Shown piece after piece: positions 25,658 through 33,086 of a DNA stretch of 64,000 nucleotides; the stretch's first letter is position 1, and every line of letters starts with the position of its first letter. The position numbers and the translations under genes were made by a program. The notes under the pieces were generated by a model. It did not search any database, was not told the origin of the DNA, and saw only the letters and a program-made list of their open reading frames with translations. The stretch is from positions 1 to 64,000 of the forward strand of contig JAJEBY010000010.1 of NCBI GenBank assembly GCA_022822305.1, given 5' to 3'. This stretch comes from Anaerolineae bacterium. Lineage in GTDB: Bacteria; Chloroflexota; Anaerolineae; Aggregatilineales; Phototrophicaceae.

Positions 25658-26626
25658 GTGCCTCGTAAAACCTATGTGGCTGCAATTCAAGAAGCGCTAT
25701 CCGAGGAGATGAGGCGGGACCCGCGCGTCTTTCTCATCGGTGAGGATGTGCGCATTGGCGTCTTTCCCAGCACGCGCGGATTGCACGCTGAATTCGGAGA
25801 CAAGCGCGTCATCGACACGCCAATATCCGAGCTGGCGGTGGCCGGCGCGGGAATCGGCGCGGCGGTGACCGGATTGCGCCCGATCGTTGACTTGATGTTT
25901 GGCACCTTTCTCTATCTCGCCTTCGACCAAATCGCCAATCAGGCCGGCGCGATGCGCTATATGTACGGCGGCCAGACGAAGACGCCGCTGGTCTTCATGG
26001 TGCAGAATGGCGCCGGCAGCAGCGCCGGGCATCACCATAGTCAGGCGGTGCATCAGTTTTTCATGAATATGCCGCAAATCAAAGTCATCCTGCCGAGCAC
26101 GCCCTACGATGGCAAGGGCTTGCTCAAATCGGCCATACGCGATGACAATCCGGTGCTATTTTTGCACTCGCTCTCCCTGGGCGGAAAGCGCGGTCAAGTC
26201 CCGGCGGAGGAATACCTCATCCCGATAGGCGCCGCCGATGTCAAACGCGTTGGCAAGGATGTCACCATTTGCGCCGTCGGCCCCACCGTGTACACGGCGC
26301 TGGACGCGGCCGAATCCCTGGCGACGGAAGGCGTCGACGCCGAGGTGATTGACCTGCGTAGTCTGTCGCCTTGGGACAAGGAGACGGTGCTCGAGAGCGT
26401 CGCCAAGACCGGGCGCTTCGTCGCCGTTGACGAAAGCTACCCGACCTGCAGCGCCGCCAGTGAATGGGCGGCGACGGTGGCGCAAGAGGCTTTTCACGAT
26501 CTCAAGGCGCCGGTGCAGCGCGTGAACAACAAAGATGTGCCGATGCCCTTCAGTCCCGTGCTGGAGAAGGCGGTCGTCCCGTCTCAGACAGACGTGATTG
26601 CGGCGGTACGCAAAACCTTGGACTGA
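25658..26626 (+). CDS. 2-oxoacid/acetoin dehydrogenase E1 component, beta subunit
   Basis: A 322-residue E1-beta (transketolase pyrimidine-binding plus C-terminal domain). Typical features are AIQEALSEEMRRDPRVFLIG (residues 6-25), DTPISELAVAGAGIGAAVTG, MQ.NGAGSSAGHHHSQ and the C-terminal DLRSLSPWDKETVLESV. The start is GTG at 25658 after TGGGAG. It pairs with the alpha subunit 177 bp upstream, from which it is separated by an inserted hairpin repeat. Forms an alpha2-beta2 ThDP enzyme in the cytoplasm. Confidence 0.92.
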   Translation: MPRKTYVAAIQEALSEEMRRDPRVFLIGEDVRIGVFPSTRGLHAEFGDKRVIDTPISELAVAGAGIGAAVTGLRPIVDLMFGTFLYLAFDQIANQAGAMRYMYGGQTKTPLVFMVQNGAGSSAGHHHSQAVHQFFMNMPQIKVILPSTPYDGKGLLKSAIRDDNPVLFLHSLSLGGKRGQVPAEEYLIPIGAADVKRVGKDVTICAVGPTVYTALDAAESLATEGVDAEVIDLRSLSPWDKETVLESVAKTGRFVAVDESYPTCSAASEWAATVAQEAFHDLKAPVQRVNNKDVPMPFSPVLEKAVVPSQTDVIAAVRKTLD

Positions 26627-26667
26627 ACGCATCGCTGAAACGGTAAGACCTAGTGTAGGAGAGTGAC

Positions 26668-26910
26668 GTGGCATTGGTTCCGATCTATATGCCAAAATTC
26701 GGCATGACGATGGAAGAGGGTTTGATCGTCGAGTGGTTGGTGGCGGAGGGAGATACGGTCGCCGAGGGCGATGGCGTCGTCGTGATTGAGACAGAAAAAG
26801 TCAGCACGGAAGTGGAAGCGCCGGCCGGCGGCGTCGTGGTCGAATTGAGTTGCGCAGTTGATGACGAAGTGCCGGTTGGCCAAGTCATCGGCTATATCGA
26901 GTCGGCTTGA
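26668..26910 (+). CDS. Stand-alone lipoyl-domain protein
   Basis: An 80-residue protein that is a single biotin/lipoyl-attachment domain: MPKFGMTMEEGLIVEWLVAE at the start and the modified Lys in the hairpin ETEKVSTEVEAP (about residue 44). There is no E3-binding or acyltransferase domain, so it is not a complete E2. It starts at GTG 26668 after AGGAGAG. Lying straight after E1-alpha/beta, it is presumably the swinging-arm acceptor for E1, leaving acyl transfer and reoxidation (E3) to proteins encoded elsewhere. Confidence 0.9.
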   Translation: MALVPIYMPKFGMTMEEGLIVEWLVAEGDTVAEGDGVVVIETEKVSTEVEAPAGGVVVELSCAVDDEVPVGQVIGYIESA

Positions 26911-26912
26911 TC

Positions 26913-27659
26913 ATGGGACGTCTATCCGGCAAGACCGCGCTGGTTACCGGAGCGGCTCGCGGCATCGGGCGCGCTATCGCCCTGCGCTTCGCCGCGGAAG
27001 GCGCGAACCTGGTGCTCTGTGACCTCGAAATGGACGCGCTGCGGGAGGTCGCCGCCGAGGCGGAATCCAAAGGCGTCGGGGCGCTCGCGCGGCAAACTGA
27101 TGTGTCGTCGCGCGAGGGGGTTCAACAGCTGGTCGATGACGGCATCGCCGAATTCGGCATGATACACACCGTAGTCAATAACGCCGGCATCTTTTTCAAC
27201 GCGCCCTTCGAGCAAACCACCGACGAGCAATACGACCGCATCATGGCGGTCAACGTCAAGAGCGTCTTCCTGGTCTCGCAAATCGTGATCCGGCATTGGC
27301 TGCGACGCGAGATCAAAGGCGCGATCGTTAATCTGGCGTCGATCGGCGCGGCGGTCGCTTTCGTCGACTCGTCGGCTTATTGCACGACCAAGGGCGCCGT
27401 CGCCACCTTGACGCGCTGCATCGCGCTGGAATACGGACCGCGAGGGATTCGCGCCAACTCCATGGCGCCCGGCATCATCGATACGCCCATGCTGCCCAGC
27501 CAGGAAGACAATGAACGCTGGGCCAAGACCGCCATACCGCTGCGCCGCTTGGGCGAACCAAATGATGTAGCCGATGTCGCGCTCTTTCTGGCATCGGACG
27601 AGTCCCGATATATCACCGGAGAGATGATCTTTGTCGATGGCGGCTGGATGCTCAATTGA
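26913..27659 (+). CDS. SDR-family oxidoreductase
   Basis: A 248-residue classical SDR with complete motifs: TGAARGIG at the N-terminus, NNAG, the catalytic Ser in LASIG, YCTTK with Tyr and Lys, and a C-terminal FVDGGW. The ATG at 26913 lies 2 bp after the lipoyl-protein stop; a TTG at 26907 would overlap it. Resembles 3-oxoacyl-ACP reductase/glucose dehydrogenase-like catabolic SDRs. In this operon it would oxidise an alcohol intermediate to a ketone. Confidence 0.9.
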   Translation: MGRLSGKTALVTGAARGIGRAIALRFAAEGANLVLCDLEMDALREVAAEAESKGVGALARQTDVSSREGVQQLVDDGIAEFGMIHTVVNNAGIFFNAPFEQTTDEQYDRIMAVNVKSVFLVSQIVIRHWLRREIKGAIVNLASIGAAVAFVDSSAYCTTKGAVATLTRCIALEYGPRGIRANSMAPGIIDTPMLPSQEDNERWAKTAIPLRRLGEPNDVADVALFLASDESRYITGEMIFVDGGWMLN

Positions 27660-27695
27660 TCCGCGCGCCGCATCGACGGCGGCGGGGAACGCGGC

Positions 27696-28451
27696 GTGAA
27701 GCTGCGAGATAAAGTTGCAATTGTCACCGGGGGCGGATCCGGTATCGGCGCAGCGGCTTGTTATGCCTTTGCCCGCGAAGGCGCGCGCGTGGCCGTGGTG
27801 AATCGAAGCCCAGCCAAGGCGGAAGCCGTGTCGCGCGCTATTGAATCCGAAGGCGGCCGAGCAATCGCCATTGCTGCGGATGTCTCCGTCAGCGCGGACG
27901 CGCGGCGCCTGGTTGAAGCGACGGCGGCGGACTTGGGCGTGCCCGATATCGTATTCAACAACGCCGGCATCAGCCCGTCCGGCCGCATCACCGATATCAG
28001 CGAAGCCGAGTGGGACGAGTGCCTCAATATCGACCTCAAGTCGGTATTCTTGATCGCTCGCAGCGCTATACCATTGATGATTGCGGCGGGTGGCGGCGTC
28101 ATCCTCAATACCGCGGGTACCTTCGGCATCCGCGCGGCCAAAAACAAAGCGGCTTACTCGGCCGCCAAGGCCGGCGTCATCAACCTCACGCGTTCCATCG
28201 CCCTCGATTACGCGCGCGACAACATTCGCTGCAACGTGATCTGCCCGGGCTATGTCGATACGCCTCTGAATGAGGGCTTTCCGCCGGCGGCGCGCGACGC
28301 CTTTCTGGACCAATATCAACCGCTGAGCGGCTTGATCGGCGCGGCAGACGTCGCGGAGATGGCGGTGTACCTCGCTTCGGATGAAGCCAAGATGATCACC
28401 GGCGGAGTCTTCGTACTTGACGGCGGCCAACAAGCCGGCCTCTACGCCTGA
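27696..28451 (+). CDS. SDR-family oxidoreductase
   Basis: A 251-residue classical SDR: TGGGSGIG cofactor motif, NNAG, Ser in the region ILNTAGTFG (substituted in part), YSAAK with catalytic Tyr and Lys, and the C-terminal LDGGQQAG. GTG start at 27696. The stop overlaps the ATG of the amidohydrolase by 1 bp. It is clearly diverged from the SDR just upstream, so the two likely act on different intermediates. At the catalytic serine position the local sequence is not a clean match, which could affect activity. Confidence 0.88.
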   Translation: MKLRDKVAIVTGGGSGIGAAACYAFAREGARVAVVNRSPAKAEAVSRAIESEGGRAIAIAADVSVSADARRLVEATAADLGVPDIVFNNAGISPSGRITDISEAEWDECLNIDLKSVFLIARSAIPLMIAAGGGVILNTAGTFGIRAAKNKAAYSAAKAGVINLTRSIALDYARDNIRCNVICPGYVDTPLNEGFPPAARDAFLDQYQPLSGLIGAADVAEMAVYLASDEAKMITGGVFVLDGGQQAGLYA

Positions 28452-29944
28452 TGCCAACCATCATTCACGCGCGTTATGCCATTCGCGCCGGCGTCGCGGT
28501 GGACGATCTGGCCGTCTGCGTCGACGGAGAGTCCATTGTTGACGCCGGAACGCTGACCGAGCTGGTCGACCGCTATCCGGAGGCAGATCGCGCAGGCGGC
28601 GACGACTGCATTCTCGTCCCGGCCTTCACCAACGCGCATGACCACGGGCGCGCCTTGGGCACGCTGGCGCTCGGCATTCCCGACAATTTCCTCGAAATCT
28701 GGCTCAGCCAGTTGGCGCGGCTTCCAGCAATCCCACCCTACCTGGCGGCGCTGCACACGGGTCTGCAGCTGCTGGGCTCCGGCGTGACAGCGGTTGCGCA
28801 CAGCCACAATCCCATCTCCTGGTCGGATCTCCCGGCCGAATTGCCGGAGACCGTCCGCGGCTATGCGGACGCGGGCATTCGCGTCGCCTTGCATCCGCCA
28901 ATCGTCGACCAGAATCAACTCGTTTATGCCGAGCGCGAGCGCTTTCTGCAGCGCCTGCCGGCAGAATTGCGCGAGACCATCGCTGACGAAGATGACATCG
29001 GCTTGAGCGCGGATGATTATTTCGCGATTCTGGACGACCTGTATGACAGCGTACATGACAGCGAGCGCCATCGCATAAATATCCAGGTCAGCCCGGCCGG
29101 CGGGCAATGGTGCAGCGACGCCTTGATCATGCGCGCTTGCGAGTGGGCGCGGGACCGTCAAACGCGCGCCCAGATGCACATGCTCGAAACGCGCTATCAG
29201 CAGATCTACGCCCATAGAACTTGGCGCAGGAGCTTCATCCGACATCTTGAGCATATCGGCGCCTTGGGCGACTGGCTCACGCTGGCGCATATGATTTGGG
29301 TTGAAGATGAGGACATCGACTTGCTGGCCGATCGCGGCGTCGGCGTCGCGCATAACATCAGCAGCAACTTGCGCCTGCGCAGCGGCATCGCCCCGATCGC
29401 CAAGATGGTAGCGGCGGGAGTGCCGGTCGGCATCGGCTTGGATGGGCATACGCTGGATGATGATATGGACTTCACCCGCGAGCTGCGACTGGCCTGGACA
29501 ATCGGCAATCAGAGCGGCATGGCGTCGACCGATCTCAGCGCGGAGACGGCATGGCGGATGGGCACTGACATCGCGGCAGCGATCACCTTTGGCGCGGACG
29601 CTCCCTTGGGGACGCTTGATGTTGGAAATCTCGCCGACCTGGTTTTGCTCGATTGGGACGCGATACGCGGCCAATGGGCGCCGGCTGATGGCCCGTCACG
29701 CGAACAGCTGTCGGCATTTCTCTTGCGCCGGGCCAAGCGAGAACACGTGCGGCATGTCATGGTTGGCGGCGAGTGGGTCCTGCGCGATGGCGCGCATGCG
29801 CGGGTTGATCTGCAGGATGTCGAGCGCGAGATCTGGGAGCGCTTGCAGTTTGCAGCGGATACCGCGCCTGCGAAACTTGAGGCGCATCTGCGGGATTTCT
29901 ATCGGCGTTGGGATGACGAAGAATCGCTGATGCCGCGGCGATAG
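28451..29944 (+). CDS. Amidohydrolase-superfamily deaminase/hydrolase (TRZ/ATZ-like)
   Basis: A 497-residue amidohydrolase. The mononuclear metal site of the cytosine-deaminase/AtzA subgroup is visible: HxH in NAHDHGR (about residue 62), His in QMHMLET, His in LAHMIWVEDED, and Asp in GLDGHTLDDDMD. The segment ISSNLRLRSGIAP matches the conserved NP-x-SN-x-x-L-x-x-G-x-x-P region. Enzymes of this group deaminate or hydrolyse N-heterocycles such as cytosine, triazines and guanine. It is the last gene of the plus-strand operon and overlaps the SDR by 1 bp, strengthening the case that the locus degrades a nitrogen heterocycle or similar compound. Confidence 0.88.
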   Translation: MPTIIHARYAIRAGVAVDDLAVCVDGESIVDAGTLTELVDRYPEADRAGGDDCILVPAFTNAHDHGRALGTLALGIPDNFLEIWLSQLARLPAIPPYLAALHTGLQLLGSGVTAVAHSHNPISWSDLPAELPETVRGYADAGIRVALHPPIVDQNQLVYAERERFLQRLPAELRETIADEDDIGLSADDYFAILDDLYDSVHDSERHRINIQVSPAGGQWCSDALIMRACEWARDRQTRAQMHMLETRYQQIYAHRTWRRSFIRHLEHIGALGDWLTLAHMIWVEDEDIDLLADRGVGVAHNISSNLRLRSGIAPIAKMVAAGVPVGIGLDGHTLDDDMDFTRELRLAWTIGNQSGMASTDLSAETAWRMGTDIAAAITFGADAPLGTLDVGNLADLVLLDWDAIRGQWAPADGPSREQLSAFLLRRAKREHVRHVMVGGEWVLRDGAHARVDLQDVEREIWERLQFAADTAPAKLEAHLRDFYRRWDDEESLMPRR

Positions 29945-29988
29945 GCGCAATCCGGTCGATACCTGTCCCAGCTGCTTGAATTGTCCGG

Positions 29989-31812
29989 CTATTCATGGCT
30001 CTCAATAGCCAATCGCAGTTCCTTGTGATTCTGCGCATAGTCCCCAAGCGCTTGTCCAGCGGCGACGGCGTCCCACCCCTGCCGCAGACTGGCCGCGCCC
30101 CCTTTTGGCCCCATGGGATGCGCGAAGACAGCGCGTCCGGGTACAATGCCGAAGTCAATGGTCTTCAACCGCTCATACAACAGGGCTGTGGACCCCGCCC
30201 ACTGGCTCCCCGCCGGGACGGGTAGGGCGGTCTTGATGTGGCCCCAGGGCTTCAAGCATTCCTGCACGCACTGGAGCACCTCATCATCCGGGGTTTTCAT
30301 CCGCGCGCCGAAGCCCGGGAAGATGATGACGTCAAATCCCGCCAATCGCTGCAGCTTGATCATCACCTTGGAATGAACGCCAAAAAAGAATGTGTGCGTG
30401 AGCGGCGCGATGAAATCGAAGTGCGCTACCAAGGGCGCCCGCGTATGCTTCCTTAGCATTCTGATAGCGCTTAAACCTGTTGTCATGCCATTAATCATCA
30501 GCGCATTGGCGCCCCGCTCAACGGCAATATCGTGCAAGTTGAGCAAATGATCGACTTCATCGGTGATATTCGCCAGGTAGATTTTCTTCTCCCCGGTGAT
30601 GGCTTCGGCCTCCAATCGCGCTCTTCCCGCCTTTGCTGCCCTTTCCCGCAGCGGCGACCAGGCGACGTCACTGAGCATCTCGTCATCCTTGGCGATATCC
30701 AGGCCGCCTAGCCAACTCTGATAGGCGAGCTCGGCAAAATCATCCGGAGATAACCCGATGTTGGGTTTGACCACGCCAAAGAAGATCGGGCGATCATATA
30801 CCTCCAAGCTGTCGCGCAAGCCTTGAACGCCAAATTTGGGACCTTGAAAATGCCGTATGAAACTCTCCGGGAACTCGATATCCATCAGCTTGATCACGGC
30901 GATGCCCGGGGAATAGAAGGCCCCTTCACCCAGCGCCGCCGTCAAGATATTGGGGAGCCTGGGACCGAAGTTGCCGTGCGGGTGAGCGATCTTGACCCGG
31001 CACTGGTATGCCTTTGCCGGCTCAGTTGACGGCAGAGGATAACTTGGCTGCTCCAACATGCCGCTGACCGCCAAATCAATCACTTTGGCCCCAAAACGGT
31101 CGCGCAAATCTTCATCCACGCCGACCCGCTTCCACTGCGCCGTGGATTGTTCCTGACAGAGATGAGCCGCCGCCGACTCCGGATCCACCACAGATTCGAA
31201 GTAATAGTCGAGCACGACATAGTCTTCCATATCCAGACTTGTCCGATCAGCGAAGAAACCCGCGTCTCGCTGCGAAATGCTTTTGTTCCCCACGTCCGTA
31301 CTCATGTCTCGATTAGGGCAGTCGCTGTCTGTTGCCGGGGCGCGCGCCGCCTGCGCTTGATACTTGGCGTCAATCTCGACCATGCGCTGGACCTTGGGAC
31401 CGGAGCGACTGCTCGCGTCAAACTCGGCATCCATCCAGACTTTGGCGACGACTTTGGCCAATTCCGGGCCGATCACGCGCGCGCCCATCGTCAGAACTTG
31501 CGCGTTGTTGCTCTTGCGAGCGCGCTCGGCGGAATAGGCGTCGTGGCAAGTGGCCGCCCGGATGCCGGGGACTTTAGAGGCCGTCATTGCCATGCCCAGC
31601 CCCGTGCCGCACATGAGGATGCCGCGGTCAAAGCCTTCTTCGGCCACAGCCCGCGCCACCCGTTCGGCTACATCCGGGTAGAGCTCCGGGTCATCGGCAT
31701 CGGGCACGCCAAAATCTGTCACTTCAATGTCGGCATACGCTTGCTCCAGCAATTCAGTTACCACCGCCTTAAGGGGAAATCCGGCATTGTCGCAACCAAT
31801 GGCAACTTTCAT
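29989..31812 (-). CDS. RpiB-type isomerase fused to a RuBisCO-like protein
   Basis: A 607-residue fusion. Residues 1-150 are a RpiB/LacAB sugar-phosphate isomerase: CDNAGFPLK near the start, YPDVAERVA, CGTGLGMAMTASKVPGIRAA with Cys68, and NNAQVLTMGARVIG. Residues about 150-195 are a linker. Residues about 195-600 are a RuBisCO-like protein with EQSTAQW, KP at 349-350, and GGLDIAKDDE, in which Lys375, Asp377 and Glu378 match the carbamylated Lys and Mg ligands of RuBisCO; His464 follows in VAHFDF. RuBisCO's second active-site Lys of KPK is Asn351, and no loop-6 Lys is seen (PGFGARM), so it is not a CO2-fixing RuBisCO. RLPs of this kind act as decarboxylases or in branched-sugar (D-apionate) catabolism; RpiB homologues isomerise C4-C5 sugar phosphates. 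The ATG at 31812 follows GAGGAG, and an internal ATG at the linker has no ribosome site, so a true fusion is likely. Confidence 0.9.
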   Translation of the reverse strand: MKVAIGCDNAGFPLKAVVTELLEQAYADIEVTDFGVPDADDPELYPDVAERVARAVAEEGFDRGILMCGTGLGMAMTASKVPGIRAATCHDAYSAERARKSNNAQVLTMGARVIGPELAKVVAKVWMDAEFDASSRSGPKVQRMVEIDAKYQAQAARAPATDSDCPNRDMSTDVGNKSISQRDAGFFADRTSLDMEDYVVLDYYFESVVDPESAAAHLCQEQSTAQWKRVGVDEDLRDRFGAKVIDLAVSGMLEQPSYPLPSTEPAKAYQCRVKIAHPHGNFGPRLPNILTAALGEGAFYSPGIAVIKLMDIEFPESFIRHFQGPKFGVQGLRDSLEVYDRPIFFGVVKPNIGLSPDDFAELAYQSWLGGLDIAKDDEMLSDVAWSPLRERAAKAGRARLEAEAITGEKKIYLANITDEVDHLLNLHDIAVERGANALMINGMTTGLSAIRMLRKHTRAPLVAHFDFIAPLTHTFFFGVHSKVMIKLQRLAGFDVIIFPGFGARMKTPDDEVLQCVQECLKPWGHIKTALPVPAGSQWAGSTALLYERLKTIDFGIVPGRAVFAHPMGPKGGAASLRQGWDAVAAGQALGDYAQNHKELRLAIESHE

Positions 31813-31904
31813 GATGGTTCTCCTCAGGATCAAATGGCAGCGGTCATCCAGGCCCGCAACGGATTCGGCGGTTGGTCGAAACTTTATGCTTTAACCAATT
31901 AAAC

Positions 31905-31933
31905 TTGACATCAACGCCGAAAACAAGTAGGTT
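31905..31933 (+). promoter_or_regulatory. Candidate promoter of the sugar-catabolic operon
   Basis: A consensus TTGACA at 31905-31910 and TAGGTT at 31928-31933, 17 bp apart. The -10 box is weak, and the distance to the first gene (about 265 bp, across the repeat) is long, so this is tentative. Confidence 0.3.
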
Positions 31934-32048
31934 ATTGCACATAAGAGCATAACGTACTCACAAGTGCAAGAGGGACAAGTCGCGGTCTATGGCGTGGGGT
32001 GACGATGCAGAAATAGGTGCAAGTAAGTCATGCAAATTCTGCGGCACA

Positions 32049-32170
32049 CTCCAACTTCAACGTCGAGTCACCCTTCCCTGATGATTCGGGAAACTTCCCC
32101 CGTGAGGCGGGGGACCGAGCGGGCACTGGCCGGGGATGGGGTAGAAAAACGGCGTTTCCAAGATTCTCAC
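32049..32170 (+). repeat. Palindromic repeat type L, copy 3 (most complete)
   Basis: Order of parts: CTCCAACTTCAACGTCGAGT, hairpin TTCCCTGATGATTCGGGAA, hairpin CTTCCCCCGTGAGGCGGGGG, then GGCCGGGGATGGGGTAGAAA and CGGCGTTTCCAAGATTCTCA. It shares all parts with 4238-4329 (inverted), part with 89-142, and both ends with 62765-62852, which lacks the second hairpin. Confidence 0.75.
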
Positions 32171-32199
32171 CATTTGCTTAGCGCTAAGGCAAACCTGGC

Positions 32200-33009
32200 A
32201 TGAAGTCATGCGTAAACGGGGCGACGACCATGCCCTATACATTGGAAGCGGACATCCTGGCTGCCGCCAATGCCGGCTTCGAGGGTCTGGAAATCTGGTG
32301 GGACAAGCTCGTTGCCTATCTCGAAGACCAATCAACCGGCAACCTGAAACAATTATTGACCGACGCCGGTTTGAGGCCGGTGAGCATCTGCCCGCTCAGG
32401 ATTTGGCCCTTTCGCGACAGTGAACCAGCGCGCCGGGAATTCCGTGAAGCGATTCAGATTGCGCCTCAAATCGGCTGCCATTTGCTCGCTGTTTGTCCCG
32501 ATTTCCAGCCGGCCCGTCTCTCGCGTGAGGAAGCGCTCGCTATCCACGCGGAGGAATTGGCTGTCATGGCCCGGCTCGCGGCCGAGAACGGGCTGCGCTT
32601 GACTGTTGAACCGATCGGCGGCCATACACTTGTCCCCGGACCAACCGAAGCCTTGCAGTTGATCGAGATGGCCGGCGCGCCCGCCAATGTAGGCATACTG
32701 ATGGACACCTTTCACTACTTCCGCTCTGGCGTTTCAGATGCCGAGATACAAGCTATTCCGCTCGACAAGTTGGACATCATACACGTCAATGACTGCGAGG
32801 ATGGGGCGCTCAACGAACTGACCGACGCGCATCGGCTCTACCCCACCCTGGGGGTCATACCGGCTCGGCAGTTGTCAATACTCAAGGACAAGGGCTACGA
32901 CGGCTACCTCTCCGTGGAGATCTTTCGTCCCGAGTACTGGGAACGGCCTGTTGCAGAGATCATGGACAAAGCGTATTCGACGCTTGGCGAACTGGTAGCG
33001 AGCCTCTAG
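32200..33009 (+). CDS. Sugar phosphate isomerase/epimerase (AP-endonuclease-2 TIM barrel)
   Basis: A 269-residue xylose-isomerase-like TIM barrel. The N-terminus NGATTMPYTLEADI is typical of a sugar isomerase/epimerase subgroup. Metal ligands are visible as Glu in TVEPIGG, Asp-His in MDTFHYFRSG, HVNDCED, and the final Glu in YDGYLSVEIFRPEYW. Such proteins isomerise ketoses or sugar phosphates, including erythrulose phosphates and inosose. It is the first plus-strand gene facing the RpiB-RLP gene. With the isomerase domain of that fusion it may form a two-step isomerisation route. Substrate not known. Confidence 0.88.
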   Translation: MKSCVNGATTMPYTLEADILAAANAGFEGLEIWWDKLVAYLEDQSTGNLKQLLTDAGLRPVSICPLRIWPFRDSEPARREFREAIQIAPQIGCHLLAVCPDFQPARLSREEALAIHAEELAVMARLAAENGLRLTVEPIGGHTLVPGPTEALQLIEMAGAPANVGILMDTFHYFRSGVSDAEIQAIPLDKLDIIHVNDCEDGALNELTDAHRLYPTLGVIPARQLSILKDKGYDGYLSVEIFRPEYWERPVAEIMDKAYSTLGELVASL

Positions 33010-33086
33010 CGCGTCAGTCCCAGCAAGCGTGGCAGGCGTGAAGCAAGGCGCATATTTACGATCATCCCATAGACGGAGGGAAAACT

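Larger units (their letters stand above)
31813..32199. other. Divergent regulatory region plus repeat
   Basis: About 235 bp of AT-richer DNA (31813-32048) upstream of both the RpiB-RLP gene (minus) and the TIM-barrel isomerase gene (plus), then the type L repeat (32049-32170). No gene. It is the likely control region for the SorC-type regulator encoded nearby. Confidence 0.6.

Noticed and set aside
26922-28457. Long minus-strand open frame (511 codons)
   Set aside because: Antisense to two complete SDR genes; composition is rich in Arg, Asp and Gly as expected for a shadow frame.
28442-29674. Minus-strand open frame (410 codons)
   Set aside because: Antisense to the amidohydrolase, which has a complete metal site.
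29989-31305. RLP as a separate gene starting at the internal ATG at 31305
   Set aside because: No ribosome site precedes that ATG, and the frame runs uninterrupted from the RpiB domain through the linker.
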